Below are positions 18,260 through 26,910 of a DNA stretch of 64,000 bases, one piece after another. The DNA comes from Paragemmobacter ruber. Lineage in GTDB: Bacteria > Pseudomonadota > Alphaproteobacteria > Rhodobacterales > Rhodobacteraceae. The position numbers and the translations under genes were made by a program. Positions within the stretch are counted from its first letter, which is position 1. Every line of letters starts with the position of its first letter. The notes beneath the pieces were generated by a model that was not told the origin of the DNA, did not search any database, and saw only the letters and a program-made list of their open reading frames with translations. The stretch is from contig NZ_JAAATW010000002.1 in assembly GCF_009908315.1 (NCBI RefSeq), forward strand, positions 682,001 to 746,000, in the 5' to 3' direction.

Positions 18260-19690
18260 ATGATCCATCCGGTTCTTCTGTGCGGGGGGTCCGGCACCCG
18301 CCTCTGGCCGCTCTCGCGCAAGAGCTTTCCCAAACAGTTCACGCGCCTCATCGGCAGCGAAAGCCTGTTTCAGGCCTCTGCCCGGCGGTTGGCGGGCGAT
18401 GGTTTCGCCGCCCCGGTCGTGATCACCGGATCGGACTACCGCTTCATCGTCACCGAACAGTTGCAGGCCGCAGGGATCGACCCCGGCGCCGTGCTGATCG
18501 AACCCGAGGGGCGCAACACCGCCCCCGCCGTGCTGGCCGCCGCGCTGCATCTGGCGCAGTCCGACCCGCAGGCGCTGATGCTGGTCGCGCCCTCCGATCA
18601 CGTCGTCCCCGACGCGCCCGCCTTCCGCGCCGCCGTGCAGGCGGGCAAAGCCGCCGCCCGCGCGGGCCGCATCGTCACCTTCGGCATCCGGCCCACCCGC
18701 GCGGAAACCGGCTATGGCTGGCTGGAACTCACAGGCCCCGCCGCCGATGGCGTGCCGGTGGATCTGGCCCGCTTCGTGGAAAAGCCGCCCCGCGACGCGG
18801 CCGAGGCGATGCTCGCCGCCGGCAATTTCCTGTGGAACGCGGGGATCTTCCTCTTCACCGCCGAAACGATGATCGCCGCCTTCCGCGCCCACGCCCCCGA
18901 TCTGCTTCCCCCGGTCGAGGCTGCGGTCACCGCCGCCCGCGTCGATCTGGGCTTCCTGCGGCTGGATGAGGCCGCATGGAGCGGGGCCGAGGCCATCTCC
19001 ATCGACTACGCGGTGATGGAACGCGCGGGCAACCTCGTCGCCGTGCCCTTCGGTGCGGGGTGGTCCGATCTCGGCGGTTGGGACGCCGTGGCCGCCGAGA
19101 TGGCGGCGGATGCGCGCGGCAATGCGCTGGGCGGCAGTGCCATCGCGATCGACTGCGACGACACGCTTCTCCGGGCCGAGGATGACGGTGTGGAACTTGT
19201 GGGCATCGGGCTTTCCGGCATCATGGCGGTTGCCACGGGCGACGCGGTTCTGGTGGCCGACAAATCCCGCGCGCAAGACGTGAAGCGCGCGGTCGAGGTG
19301 CTGAAAGCCAAAGGCGCCAAACAGGCCGAGGCCTTCCCCCGCGACCACCGCCCCTGGGGCTGGTTCGAAACACTGGCGCTGTCGAACCGGTTTCAGGTGA
19401 AGCGGATCGTGGTCAAGCCGGGGGCGGCCCTGTCGCTGCAATCGCATATGCACCGCTCGGAACATTGGATCGTGGTGGCCGGAACCGCACGGGTGACGGT
19501 GGATGATACCGTCCGCCTCGTCTGTGAAAACGAATCCGTCTACATCCCGCTTGGCGCCAAACACCGGATGGAAAACCCCGGCAAGGTGCCCATGATCCTG
19601 ATCGAGGTGCAGACCGGCACCTATCTGGGCGAGGATGACATCATCCGCTACGAAGACATCTATGCAAGGGGGCAGGGCGCCAAGGGCTAG
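18260..19690 (+). CDS. Mannose-1-phosphate guanylyltransferase / mannose-6-phosphate isomerase
   Basis: A 476-residue type II bifunctional enzyme (AlgA/ManC type) making GDP-mannose. The N-terminal nucleotidyltransferase domain begins with LLCGGSGTRLWPLSRKSFP (residues 6-24), contains VAPSDH, and has FVEKP as the sugar-nucleotide motif. The C-terminal cupin has SLQSHMHRSEHWIVVAGTA. The ATG at 18260 follows AAGGGTTTGGCGGCG; the longer frame from 18188 has no family homology. It pairs functionally with the phosphomannomutase at 23829. Confidence 0.9.
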   Translation: MIHPVLLCGGSGTRLWPLSRKSFPKQFTRLIGSESLFQASARRLAGDGFAAPVVITGSDYRFIVTEQLQAAGIDPGAVLIEPEGRNTAPAVLAAALHLAQSDPQALMLVAPSDHVVPDAPAFRAAVQAGKAAARAGRIVTFGIRPTRAETGYGWLELTGPAADGVPVDLARFVEKPPRDAAEAMLAAGNFLWNAGIFLFTAETMIAAFRAHAPDLLPPVEAAVTAARVDLGFLRLDEAAWSGAEAISIDYAVMERAGNLVAVPFGAGWSDLGGWDAVAAEMAADARGNALGGSAIAIDCDDTLLRAEDDGVELVGIGLSGIMAVATGDAVLVADKSRAQDVKRAVEVLKAKGAKQAEAFPRDHRPWGWFETLALSNRFQVKRIVVKPGAALSLQSHMHRSEHWIVVAGTARVTVDDTVRLVCENESVYIPLGAKHRMENPGKVPMILIEVQTGTYLGEDDIIRYEDIYARGQGAKG

Positions 19691-19720
19691 GCCCCGGCGC
19701 CGGCCTCCGCCCGGCGGCGC

Positions 19721-20785
19721 TCAGCCCCGCGCCCAAAGCGCGTCATAGACCGCGCGGATCCCCGCCGCCTCGCGCCCCACGCCAAACAGCCGCACCGCCC
19801 GGTCGCGTGCCGTGGCCGACCATGCGGCGTGGCGCGCGTCATCGGTGAGCAGCGCGACGGCCGCCTCCGCTGCCGCTGCCGCATCCTCCAGCGCGACCAC
19901 GATCCCCGCCTGATCATTCCCGCCCGGACGGCCCGCGAATTCCGCGAAATGCCCCGTGCGGCTGGCAATGATCGGCACACCGCAGGCCATCGCCTCGATC
20001 GGCGTCACGCCATAGCCTTCATAGCGGGGCAGCGCCATCAGAAGCCTGCAGCCCTGCATCAGCGCGGGCATCCGCTCGGCCGGCACTTCGCCGGGAAAGA
20101 GGATGCGATCCGTCAACCCCGCCGCCGCCACCTCGGCCTGCAGCTGCGCGAGAAAGGCCTCGTCCCCGCCCTTGGCCAGACCCGCCACCACCGCCACGGC
20201 ACCGGGCAGGCGGGGCAGGGCGCGGATCATCGCCTGCACGAACAGATCCGTTCCCTTCTCGGGCCGGATGCGCCCCACCGTCAGGATGCCATACTCCCCC
20301 GGCAGCCCCGTCGCCGCCCAGGCGGCGGCCCGGTCCGGCACGGGATGGAAGCGCGTGGTATCCACGCCATGCGGCACCACCGCCTGCACCCCCGGCACAA
20401 AGCCTGCTGCCGCCTCGGTCGTGGCGATGACCGCATCCATCCGGCTGATCAGCCAGCGCGGCCAGGCCGAATGGCGCCGCTGCGCCGCCGACGTGAAGAC
20501 GATGCGCACCGGCAGGCGCAGCACGTCGCGCGCGAAAAGCGCCAGCTGCATCTCGGGGTTGCGCCGCACATGCCAGATGGAAAATGGCCGCCCCGCAGGC
20601 GCCACCCGCGCCGCCGCCACGGCCTGCCGCCGCGTGATGGGCAGCGGGCAGCCGGGCAGGGCATGGCCCACCAGCGCCACCCGCAGATCGCGCGCCTGCA
20701 CCGAAAGCACCGCCGCCGCCGTGGCCGAAACCCCGGTGAAGCGGGGGTTCAGGTTGGTTACATAAACGTCGGTATCCCCGGCCAT
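19721..20785 (-). CDS. Glycosyltransferase family 4 protein
   Basis: A 354-residue GT-B-fold retaining glycosyltransferase. The C-terminal nucleotide-sugar-binding half shows GILTVGRIRPEKGTDLFVQA and the E-x7-E motif region in ALPRYEGYGVTPIEAMACGVPIIAS. It probably acts on LPS core or exopolysaccharide, given the neighbouring lipid A and Kdo genes and GDP-mannose synthesis; donor and acceptor are unknown. The ATG at 20785 follows GGAGGG. It converges on the guanylyltransferase gene. Confidence 0.85.
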   Translation of the reverse strand: MAGDTDVYVTNLNPRFTGVSATAAAVLSVQARDLRVALVGHALPGCPLPITRRQAVAAARVAPAGRPFSIWHVRRNPEMQLALFARDVLRLPVRIVFTSAAQRRHSAWPRWLISRMDAVIATTEAAAGFVPGVQAVVPHGVDTTRFHPVPDRAAAWAATGLPGEYGILTVGRIRPEKGTDLFVQAMIRALPRLPGAVAVVAGLAKGGDEAFLAQLQAEVAAAGLTDRILFPGEVPAERMPALMQGCRLLMALPRYEGYGVTPIEAMACGVPIIASRTGHFAEFAGRPGGNDQAGIVVALEDAAAAAEAAVALLTDDARHAAWSATARDRAVRLFGVGREAAGIRAVYDALWARG

Positions 20786-20933
20786 GCAGCCCTCCGCTTG
20801 CGCGCCCCATAGACCCCGGCAGGACCCGTCCTGTCAACGCACCGCCGAGACGCCCGTCCCATCCTTGTGACCACCCGCCGCCGGGGCTATATCCCTCGCG
20901 CGCAGGGCAATGCCCCGCTGACGCAGGGCACCG

Positions 20934-21824
20934 ATGGCCGAAAGCAAGGACACCACCGGAAAGGCCGGCCACTGGCTGGCAGATCGCCTCATCCGCGGGG
21001 CGATCTGGGTGATGCTGCGCCTGCCTTTCGACGCCCGCCGCGCGCTTGCGGCCTTCCTGATGACGCGCATCGTCGCGCCCTTGGGCGGATGGCGCCGGCG
21101 CATCCGCGAAAACCTCGCCCTCGTCCGCCCCGATCTGCCCGAGGCCGAGGTGCGCCGCATGGAACTTGCCGTTCCCCGCAGCATCGGCCGCACCCTGGCC
21201 GAGCTTTACTCCGGCCCCGATTTCGTGGCCCGCGTCGCCCGCGAACCGCTGCAGGGCGCAGGCGTCCCCGCGCTGGAAGAGGCGCACCGCACGGGCCGCC
21301 CCGTCCTCCTCGTCACCGGTCATTTGGGCAATTACGACGCCATCCGTGGCGCCCTGATCGCCCGCGGCTACCCTGTGGGCGGCCTCTACCGCCCGATGGA
21401 CAACCCGTTTTTCAACATCCATTACGTCGCCGCCATCTCGCGCATCGGCACGCCCCTCTTTCCCCGCGGGCGCAAGGGCCTTGCCGATATGCTGCGCTTC
21501 CTCAGGGGGGGCGGTATGGTGGGCGTGGTGCTCGATCAGTCGATGGGGGACGGGGCGCTTCTGTCCTTTTTCGGCCAGCCCGCGCTGACCGCGCTCTCAC
21601 CCGCCGAGATGGCCCTGCGCTATGACGCGCTGATCCTGCCCACCTATGGCATCCGCCGCCCCGATGGCGGCTTCGACCTGCGGGTCGAAGCACCGATCCC
21701 CCATTCCACGCCCGAGGCGATGACACAGGCGCTGAATGACAGCCTCGAGGCCCAGGTGCGCGCGCATATGGACCAGTGGCTCTGGACCCACCGCCGCTGG
21801 AAGATGGAAAACAAGACCTGGTAG
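20934..21824 (+). CDS. Lipid A biosynthesis lauroyl-type acyltransferase (LpxL/HtrB family)
   Basis: A 296-residue lysophospholipid-acyltransferase-like enzyme. The H-x4-D catalytic motif appears as VTGHLGNYD near residue 125, followed by GGLYRPMDNPFFN and GVVLDQSMGDG, typical of lipid A late acyltransferases. An N-terminal hydrophobic segment suits inner-membrane association. It transfers an acyl chain to Kdo-lipid A. It converges with a Kdo transferase gene only 8 bases away. Confidence 0.87.
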   Translation: MAESKDTTGKAGHWLADRLIRGAIWVMLRLPFDARRALAAFLMTRIVAPLGGWRRRIRENLALVRPDLPEAEVRRMELAVPRSIGRTLAELYSGPDFVARVAREPLQGAGVPALEEAHRTGRPVLLVTGHLGNYDAIRGALIARGYPVGGLYRPMDNPFFNIHYVAAISRIGTPLFPRGRKGLADMLRFLRGGGMVGVVLDQSMGDGALLSFFGQPALTALSPAEMALRYDALILPTYGIRRPDGGFDLRVEAPIPHSTPEAMTQALNDSLEAQVRAHMDQWLWTHRRWKMENKTW

Positions 21825-21831
21825 CCGCGCC

Positions 21832-23160
21832 TCACACCGCAGGCAGCAGCGACAGGATCAGATCGGACGTGGCGGCCACCCCGTCCGCCTCTGTCGCCAG
21901 CACGTCCCGCGCCGCCGCCACCAGCGCCGCCCGCGCCGCCCCGTCCTGCATCAGCCGCAGCACCACGGCGGCCATGGCGCCTGCATCCACCACAGGCTGC
22001 GCGCCCCCCGCCGCGTCCAGCCGGGCATAGAGATCGGCGAAATTCCCCACATGCCGCCCGTGCAGGATCGCTGATCCGTGCAAGGCCGGTTCATAGGCAT
22101 TGTGGCCCCCGATTCCCGGCAGCAGCGACCCGCCGACAAAGGCGATGGGGCAGAGGTCGAACCACAGCCCCATCTCGCCCAGCGTATCGGCCAGATAGAC
22201 CGCTGCATCGGGGGCCTCCCCCCGGCTGCGCAGCGCCACATCCAGCCCCGCCGTTGATAGTTGCGCGGCAATCTCGCCCGCGCGCGCCGGATGGCGCGGC
22301 GCAAGGATCAACAGCGCATCGGGCGACACGGCCCGCACCGCGCGATGCGCCTCGGCCACCACCGCCTCTTCGCCTGGATGCGTCGATGCCGCCAGCCAGA
22401 CGGGCCGCCCGCCCACACCCGCGCGCACCTGCGCCAGCGCCGCGGGATCGACCGGCAGGCGCTCTGCCGCGCGCTTCAGCGTTCCCATGACCTGCAGCCG
22501 CGCCTGATCCGCCCCCAGCGCCACAAGGCGCGCGGCCATCGCCGCATCGGGCGCCGCCAGCGCCGTGAACCGCCCGAGGATCGCCCGCGCCAATCCCGGC
22601 ACGCGTGCCCAAGCCCGCGCCGATCCTTCGGACATCCGCGCATTGGCCAGCACAAGGGGGATGCCCCGCGCATGGGTGGCATGGATCAGCCGGGGCCAGA
22701 ATTCGCTTTCCACCATCACCGCGACATCGGGCCGCCAATGCGACAGGAACCGCGTCACCGGCCCGGGCAGATCAAGCGGCAGATATTGCACGATCACGCC
22801 CTCAGGCACCCGCGCCTGCATCAGGCCCATCGCCGTCACCGTCGTGCAGGTCAGCAGCACCCGCGTGCCCGCCCGCGCCACCAGCGCCCGCAGCAGGGGC
22901 AGGACCGACAGCCCTTCCCCGACGCTCACCGCATGCAGCCAGATCAGCGCGCCTTCGGGGCGCGGCAGCGTGATGCGCCCCAGCTTTTCAGGCCAGCGCG
23001 CCGCGTCCTCCTTGCCGCGCGCCAGCCGTCGCCGCAAGATTGTTGCACCGAACGGGGCCAGCGCCGCCGTCGTCCCCAGCCACAAGGCCAAAAGCGCCGA
23101 TCCGGGCGGTCGCGGCGGCGGGGCCATCGGGGCGGCGAAAGGGGCCGGGCTGTGCGTCAT
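21832..23160 (-). CDS. waaA: 3-deoxy-D-manno-octulosonic acid transferase
   Basis: A 442-residue GT30 Kdo transferase that adds Kdo to lipid IVA at the inner membrane. There is an N-terminal membrane anchor (about residues 17-38), then the RPEGALIWLHAVSVGEG motif, HWRPDVAVMVESEFWPRLI, and a C-terminal FVGGSLLPGIGGHNAYEPA, all diagnostic of KdtA/WaaA. It is next to the lipid A acyltransferase gene in convergent orientation. Confidence 0.9.
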   Translation of the reverse strand: MTHSPAPFAAPMAPPPRPPGSALLALWLGTTAALAPFGATILRRRLARGKEDAARWPEKLGRITLPRPEGALIWLHAVSVGEGLSVLPLLRALVARAGTRVLLTCTTVTAMGLMQARVPEGVIVQYLPLDLPGPVTRFLSHWRPDVAVMVESEFWPRLIHATHARGIPLVLANARMSEGSARAWARVPGLARAILGRFTALAAPDAAMAARLVALGADQARLQVMGTLKRAAERLPVDPAALAQVRAGVGGRPVWLAASTHPGEEAVVAEAHRAVRAVSPDALLILAPRHPARAGEIAAQLSTAGLDVALRSRGEAPDAAVYLADTLGEMGLWFDLCPIAFVGGSLLPGIGGHNAYEPALHGSAILHGRHVGNFADLYARLDAAGGAQPVVDAGAMAAVVLRLMQDGAARAALVAAARDVLATEADGVAATSDLILSLLPAV

Positions 23161-23220
23161 GCCCGTCCCTTACACCGCCCCGTGCCGCCTGTCACCCGGC
23201 ACTGCCTCTCGCCGGATGGG

Positions 23221-23439
23221 TCACTTCGTCAGGATCAGCTTGCCCGCCCGCGTGATGCGCAGGGCATAGACCTGCCCATCCAGCGCGATGCGCGCCTGCA
23301 CACCGCCTTGCGTCAGAACGCGGGCATCATGCAGCGGCGCCGCCGCCACGGGCATCGGCGCCGGGGCCGCAGGCCGGGCGACGCTCATGCTGCGCGCCAC
23401 GCCATCGCGCAGCCGCAGGGGATCGGGACGCATGTTCAT
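23221..23439 (-). CDS. hemP: Hemin uptake protein HemP
   Basis: A 72-residue protein whose C-terminus (GQVYALRITRAGKLILTK) is the conserved HemP signature. HemP proteins are small and iron-regulated, and are linked to haem/siderophore receptor expression. Here there is no TonB receptor gene next door. The start overlaps the stop of a 32-codon ORF by ATGA, so translation is probably coupled to it. The upstream DNA is unusually AT-rich and palindromic, consistent with iron control. Confidence 0.8.
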   Translation of the reverse strand: MNMRPDPLRLRDGVARSMSVARPAAPAPMPVAAAPLHDARVLTQGGVQARIALDGQVYALRITRAGKLILTK

Positions 23440-23534
23440 CGTGCGGCCTCCACCAGGTCAAACAGGGCCTCCAGCCCCGCACCCGCGCCCATGGGCAGCC
23501 AGCCCTCCAGCGCCATGCGGATCAGATCAGCCAT
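23436..23534 (-). CDS. Small 32-aa ORF coupled to hemP
   Basis: An ATG at 23534 preceded by GGAG (GGAGCACGGAC) opens a 32-codon frame, MADLIRMALEGWLP at its start, ending in TGA that overlaps the hemP ATG by 4 bases. The ribosome site and exact coupling support translation. It has an amphipathic composition with no recognised domain. It could be a leader peptide or a small functional partner of HemP. Confidence 0.5.
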   Translation of the reverse strand: MADLIRMALEGWLPMGAGAGLEALFDLVEAAR

Positions 23535-23689
23535 GTCCGTGCTCCGATGAGCATCAGGAACAGGTGGCAAGCCTTTGGAAAAAAGCGTCATCTTGTGCAT
23601 CTGGGTCATCTCGCCATGTCGTTGGGGTCAAGGGGCGCCGGGCTGACCGCAAGGGTTGGCTGGGAGGAGTAAAAGAAACCTAGCAAAAC

Positions 23690-23726
23690 AGTCAGATTTG
23701 TAAAGCTGATTCTTTTAGTCGGATTT
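23690..23726. promoter_or_regulatory. AT-rich palindrome and direct repeat upstream of hemP
   Basis: An imperfect 18-bp palindrome (TCAG-N10-CTGA, 23692-23709) lies within two direct repeats AGTCRGATTT at 23690 and 23717, in an AT-rich island between hemP and phosphomannomutase. Iron regulators of alphaproteobacteria bind palindromic sites in such positions. The sequence is not an exact match to a consensus I can name. Confidence 0.35.
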
Positions 23727-23828
23727 AATCCCCTCCTGCCACCAAACCCCGGCACGACCGAACGCCCCGCTTCCCCAAGGGGCCTTGCCCTGTTAACCAG
23801 TGGCCACCACCCCGGCCATGAGGACAAG

Positions 23829-25199
23829 ATGACCGCCGCCCCCCTGACCTGCTTCAAGGCCTATGATATCCGCGGCCGCCTCGGCCATGACCTTGACGAA
23901 GGCATCGCCGCCCGCGTCGGCCGCGCCTTCGCCGAGGTGCTGGATGCCCGCCGCGTGGTGCTGGGCCGCGATATCCGCGCCTCGTCGCAGGCGCTTGCCG
24001 ATGCGGTGGCGCAGGGCCTGATGGCGGTGGGGGTCGAGGTGCTCGATCTCGGCCTCTGCGGGACGGAAGAGGTCTATTTCGCCACAGGCCATCTCGGTGC
24101 GGATGGCGGCATCTGCGTGACCGCCTCGCACAATCCCATGGATTACAACGGGATGAAGATGGTCCGCGCCGGGGCCGCACCGCTCGATGCTGCGACGGGC
24201 CTTGCCGCGATCAAGGATCTGGCCGAAACGCAGGCCTTCGCCCCGGCCCGCCCGGGCGGGCGGATCACCGATGCCTCCGCCACCCGTGCGGCCTATGTGG
24301 AGTGCGTCCTGTCCTTCGTCGATATCGCGGCGCTGCGCCCGCTCCATATCCTGGTGAACGCAGGCAATGGCGCGGCAGGCCCCACCTTCGACGCGCTTGC
24401 CGATGCGCTTGCCGCCCGCGGCGCGCCCCTGCGCTTCACCCGCCTGCACCACACCCCCGACGGCACCTTCCCGAACGGCATCCCGAACCCGCTTCTGCCC
24501 GAGAACCAGCCGGTAACGGCCGAGGCCGTGGTCGCCGCCCGCGCTGACATGGGCGTGGCCTTCGACGGCGATTTCGACCGTTGCTTCTTTTTCGATGAAG
24601 CGGGCCGCTTCACCCCCGGCGAATATGTCGTGGGCCTGCTGGCCGAGGTGTTTCTGGCAAAGGAACCCGGCGCCACCATCGTGCACGATCCCCGCGTGGT
24701 GCTGGCCACGCAGGCCGCCGTCGCCGCCGCCGGGGGCAGGGCGGTTATGGCGCGCACGGGACATGCCTTCCTCAAACAGGCCCTGCGCGACACCGGCGCC
24801 GTCTATGGCGGCGAGATGTCGGCCCATCACTACTTCCGCGCCTTCTACGCCTGCGACAGCGGCATGATCCCGTGGCTTCTGGTGGCCGAACTGATGGGCC
24901 GCACGGGCCTGTCGCTGGGCGCGCTGCTGGCCGAACGCCGCGCGGCCTTCCCGTCATCGGGCGAAATCAACTTCCGCGTCCCCGACACGCGCGCGGCCAT
25001 CGCACGGGTGGAGGCCAGCTTCGCGCCCCGGGCCACGGCCCGCGACGATACCGACGGGCTGTCGCTCGATTTCGGGACGTGGCGGCTGAACCTGCGCGGA
25101 TCGAACACCGAACCGCTTCTGCGCCTGAACGTCGAATCCCGCGCCCGCCCCGATCTGGTGGATCGGGCCGTGGCCGAGATCAGCGCGCTGCTGGCCTGA
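23829..25199 (+). CDS. Phosphomannomutase/phosphoglucomutase
   Basis: A 456-residue alpha-D-phosphohexomutase (ManB/AlgC family) interconverting hexose-6-P and hexose-1-P. All four loops are visible: phosphoserine loop TASHNPMDYNGMK, metal loop DGDFDRCFF, sugar loop GGEMSAHHYF and phosphate loop RGSNTEPLLRLNVE. It supplies mannose-1-P to the guanylyltransferase at 18260. The ATG at 23829 follows AGGAC. It shares a divergent region with hemP. Confidence 0.92.
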   Translation: MTAAPLTCFKAYDIRGRLGHDLDEGIAARVGRAFAEVLDARRVVLGRDIRASSQALADAVAQGLMAVGVEVLDLGLCGTEEVYFATGHLGADGGICVTASHNPMDYNGMKMVRAGAAPLDAATGLAAIKDLAETQAFAPARPGGRITDASATRAAYVECVLSFVDIAALRPLHILVNAGNGAAGPTFDALADALAARGAPLRFTRLHHTPDGTFPNGIPNPLLPENQPVTAEAVVAARADMGVAFDGDFDRCFFFDEAGRFTPGEYVVGLLAEVFLAKEPGATIVHDPRVVLATQAAVAAAGGRAVMARTGHAFLKQALRDTGAVYGGEMSAHHYFRAFYACDSGMIPWLLVAELMGRTGLSLGALLAERRAAFPSSGEINFRVPDTRAAIARVEASFAPRATARDDTDGLSLDFGTWRLNLRGSNTEPLLRLNVESRARPDLVDRAVAEISALLA

Positions 25200-25214
25200 C
25201 GGCACCCCGCCCCG

Positions 25215-25276
25215 CCCCCCGGGGGCTGTCTGCCCCCGGACCCCCGAGGATATTTCCACAACGGGGAAGCGGCAGG
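25215..25276 (+). repeat. Rhodobacteraceae-type intergenic repeat, copy 1
   Basis: A hairpin-forming CCGGGGG...CCCCCGG segment followed by ACCCCCGAGG and CAACGGGGAAGCGGCAGG. The same elements recur in reverse orientation at 61843-61910. It lies between two convergent genes, where it may act as a transcription terminator. Confidence 0.7.
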
Positions 25277-25308
25277 GCCAGAAGGAAGGAGGGGGGGCGG
25301 CTGCGCGC

Positions 25309-26841
25309 CTACATCACCGCGCCGATCTGCCACGGCACGAATTCCGCGCCGCCAAAACCCAGTTCCTCGGACAGGGTTTTCCGCCCTGAGGCGACGGCGA
25401 TGATCCGCTCGAGGATCTCCTCTCCCTTCGCCTCGATGCTCAGGCCTTCGGTCAGGATGTCGCCGCAGTTGATATCCATATCCTCGGCCATGCGCGCATA
25501 CATCTCGGAATTGGTGGCCAGCTTGATGCAGGGGCTGGGCTTGTAGCCCGATACCGACCCGCGCCCCGTGGTGAAGACGATCATCGTCGCGCCGCTGGCG
25601 ATCTGCCCGGTGACCGAACAGGGATCATAACCGGGGCTGTCCATATAGACAAAGCCTGCCGTATCAATGGGTTCGGCGAATTTGTAGACACCTGCCAGCG
25701 GCGCCGTGCCGCCCTTCGCCACCGCGCCCAGCGATTTTTCAAGGATCGTCGTCAGCCCGCCCTTCTTGTTGCCGGGGCTGGGGTTGTTGTCCATCTCGCC
25801 CTCGTTCCGCGCGGTGTAATCCTCCCACCAGCGGATCCGTTCCAACAGCTTTTCGCCCACCTCCCGGCGCACCGCCCGGCGCGTCAGCAGATGTTCGGCG
25901 CCATAGATTTCGGGCGTCTCCGACAGGATTGTCGTCCCCCCCATCCGCACCAGCAGATCGCTCGCATGTCCCAGCGCGGGGTTCGCCGTGATCCCGGAAT
26001 AGCCGTCCGACCCCCCGCATTGCAGCCCCACGATCAGCTTGGACACCGGGGCAGGCCGCCGCTCTACCCGCGCGGCCACCTCCGCCATCTCGCGCAGCAC
26101 CTCAAGCGCCTTGGCGATCGTTGCCCGCGTCCCCCCGGTGCCCTGGATCGTCATGTAGCGGAAATTGCCATCGGGGCGCAGGCGGCCCTGACCCACCAGA
26201 TCGGGCACCTGCATCACCTCGCAGCCCAGCCCCACCAGCAGGATGCCGCCGAAATTCGCGTTCCGGGCATAGCCCTTCAGCGTCCGCATCAGCGTCTGAT
26301 AGCCCTCGTTCGTCCCCGACATGCCGCAGCCCGTCTGGTGCACGATGGGCACGATGCCATCAACATTCGGCATGGCGCGCAGGACCGGATCGCTTTCCGC
26401 CGCCTCGGCGATGAAGCGCGCCACCGAACCCGAGCAGTTCACGCTGGTCAGGATGCCGATGTAGTTGCGTGTTCCCACCTGCCCGTCGGGGCGGTGATAT
26501 CCCATGAATTCGCGCGGCGGCAGCGGGGGCAGGGGGCGGCTTTCCGTCCCGATCGCATAGTCATCAGAATGGGGCGCCATCCCGAGGTTGTGCGCATGCA
26601 CATGCGCGCCTGCCGGGATATCCACCGTCGCCTGCCCGATGATCTGGCCATAGCGCAGCACATTGCGCCCCGCAGGGATCGCCTCGGTTGCGATCTTGTG
26701 GCCGCGCGGCACCGCCTGCGGCAACGGCACCGGCACCCCCGCGGCCATCGCCCCTTTCGCAAGGTCCTCCAGCGCGATCACCACATTGTCCGACCCGTGC
26801 AGCCGGATCGTCCCGCCCGCCACTTCCGCAACCGCTGTCAT
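25309..26841 (-). CDS. Altronate/galactarate-type dehydratase (UxaA family)
   Basis: A 510-residue sugar-acid dehydratase with an N-terminal SAF domain (about residues 1-95) and a catalytic UxaA domain starting GYHRPDGQVGTRNYIGI. VNCSGS, HQTGCG and NPSPGNKKGGLTTI are family-conserved. The reaction would turn an aldonate into a 2-keto-3-deoxy acid. The ATG at 26841 follows a G-rich stretch and precedes the SAF domain. It is divergent from the GntR regulator gene across an operator and probably acts after the lactonase at 28783. The true substrate (fuconate, altronate, galactonate or other) is not shown. Confidence 0.82.
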   Translation of the reverse strand: MTAVAEVAGGTIRLHGSDNVVIALEDLAKGAMAAGVPVPLPQAVPRGHKIATEAIPAGRNVLRYGQIIGQATVDIPAGAHVHAHNLGMAPHSDDYAIGTESRPLPPLPPREFMGYHRPDGQVGTRNYIGILTSVNCSGSVARFIAEAAESDPVLRAMPNVDGIVPIVHQTGCGMSGTNEGYQTLMRTLKGYARNANFGGILLVGLGCEVMQVPDLVGQGRLRPDGNFRYMTIQGTGGTRATIAKALEVLREMAEVAARVERRPAPVSKLIVGLQCGGSDGYSGITANPALGHASDLLVRMGGTTILSETPEIYGAEHLLTRRAVRREVGEKLLERIRWWEDYTARNEGEMDNNPSPGNKKGGLTTILEKSLGAVAKGGTAPLAGVYKFAEPIDTAGFVYMDSPGYDPCSVTGQIASGATMIVFTTGRGSVSGYKPSPCIKLATNSEMYARMAEDMDINCGDILTEGLSIEAKGEEILERIIAVASGRKTLSEELGFGGAEFVPWQIGAVM

Positions 26842-26870
26842 CGCGCGCCCCCCCTGATCCCGCGGCTTCC

Positions 26871-26910
26871 TTGACAGGACCCCGCGCATGTCTAACATGT
26901 TAGCATGTTA
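26871..26910 (+). promoter_or_regulatory. Promoter with operator CTAACATGTTAG (site A)
   Basis: TTGACA (26871-26876) and TAACAT (26893-26898) with a 16-base spacer form a sigma-70-like promoter. The perfect 12-bp palindrome CTAACATGTTAG (26892-26903) covers its -10 element. A transcript would begin at or next to the regulator's ATG (26905). The palindrome recurs at 38998-39009 and, degenerate, at 30671-30682. Confidence 0.65.
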
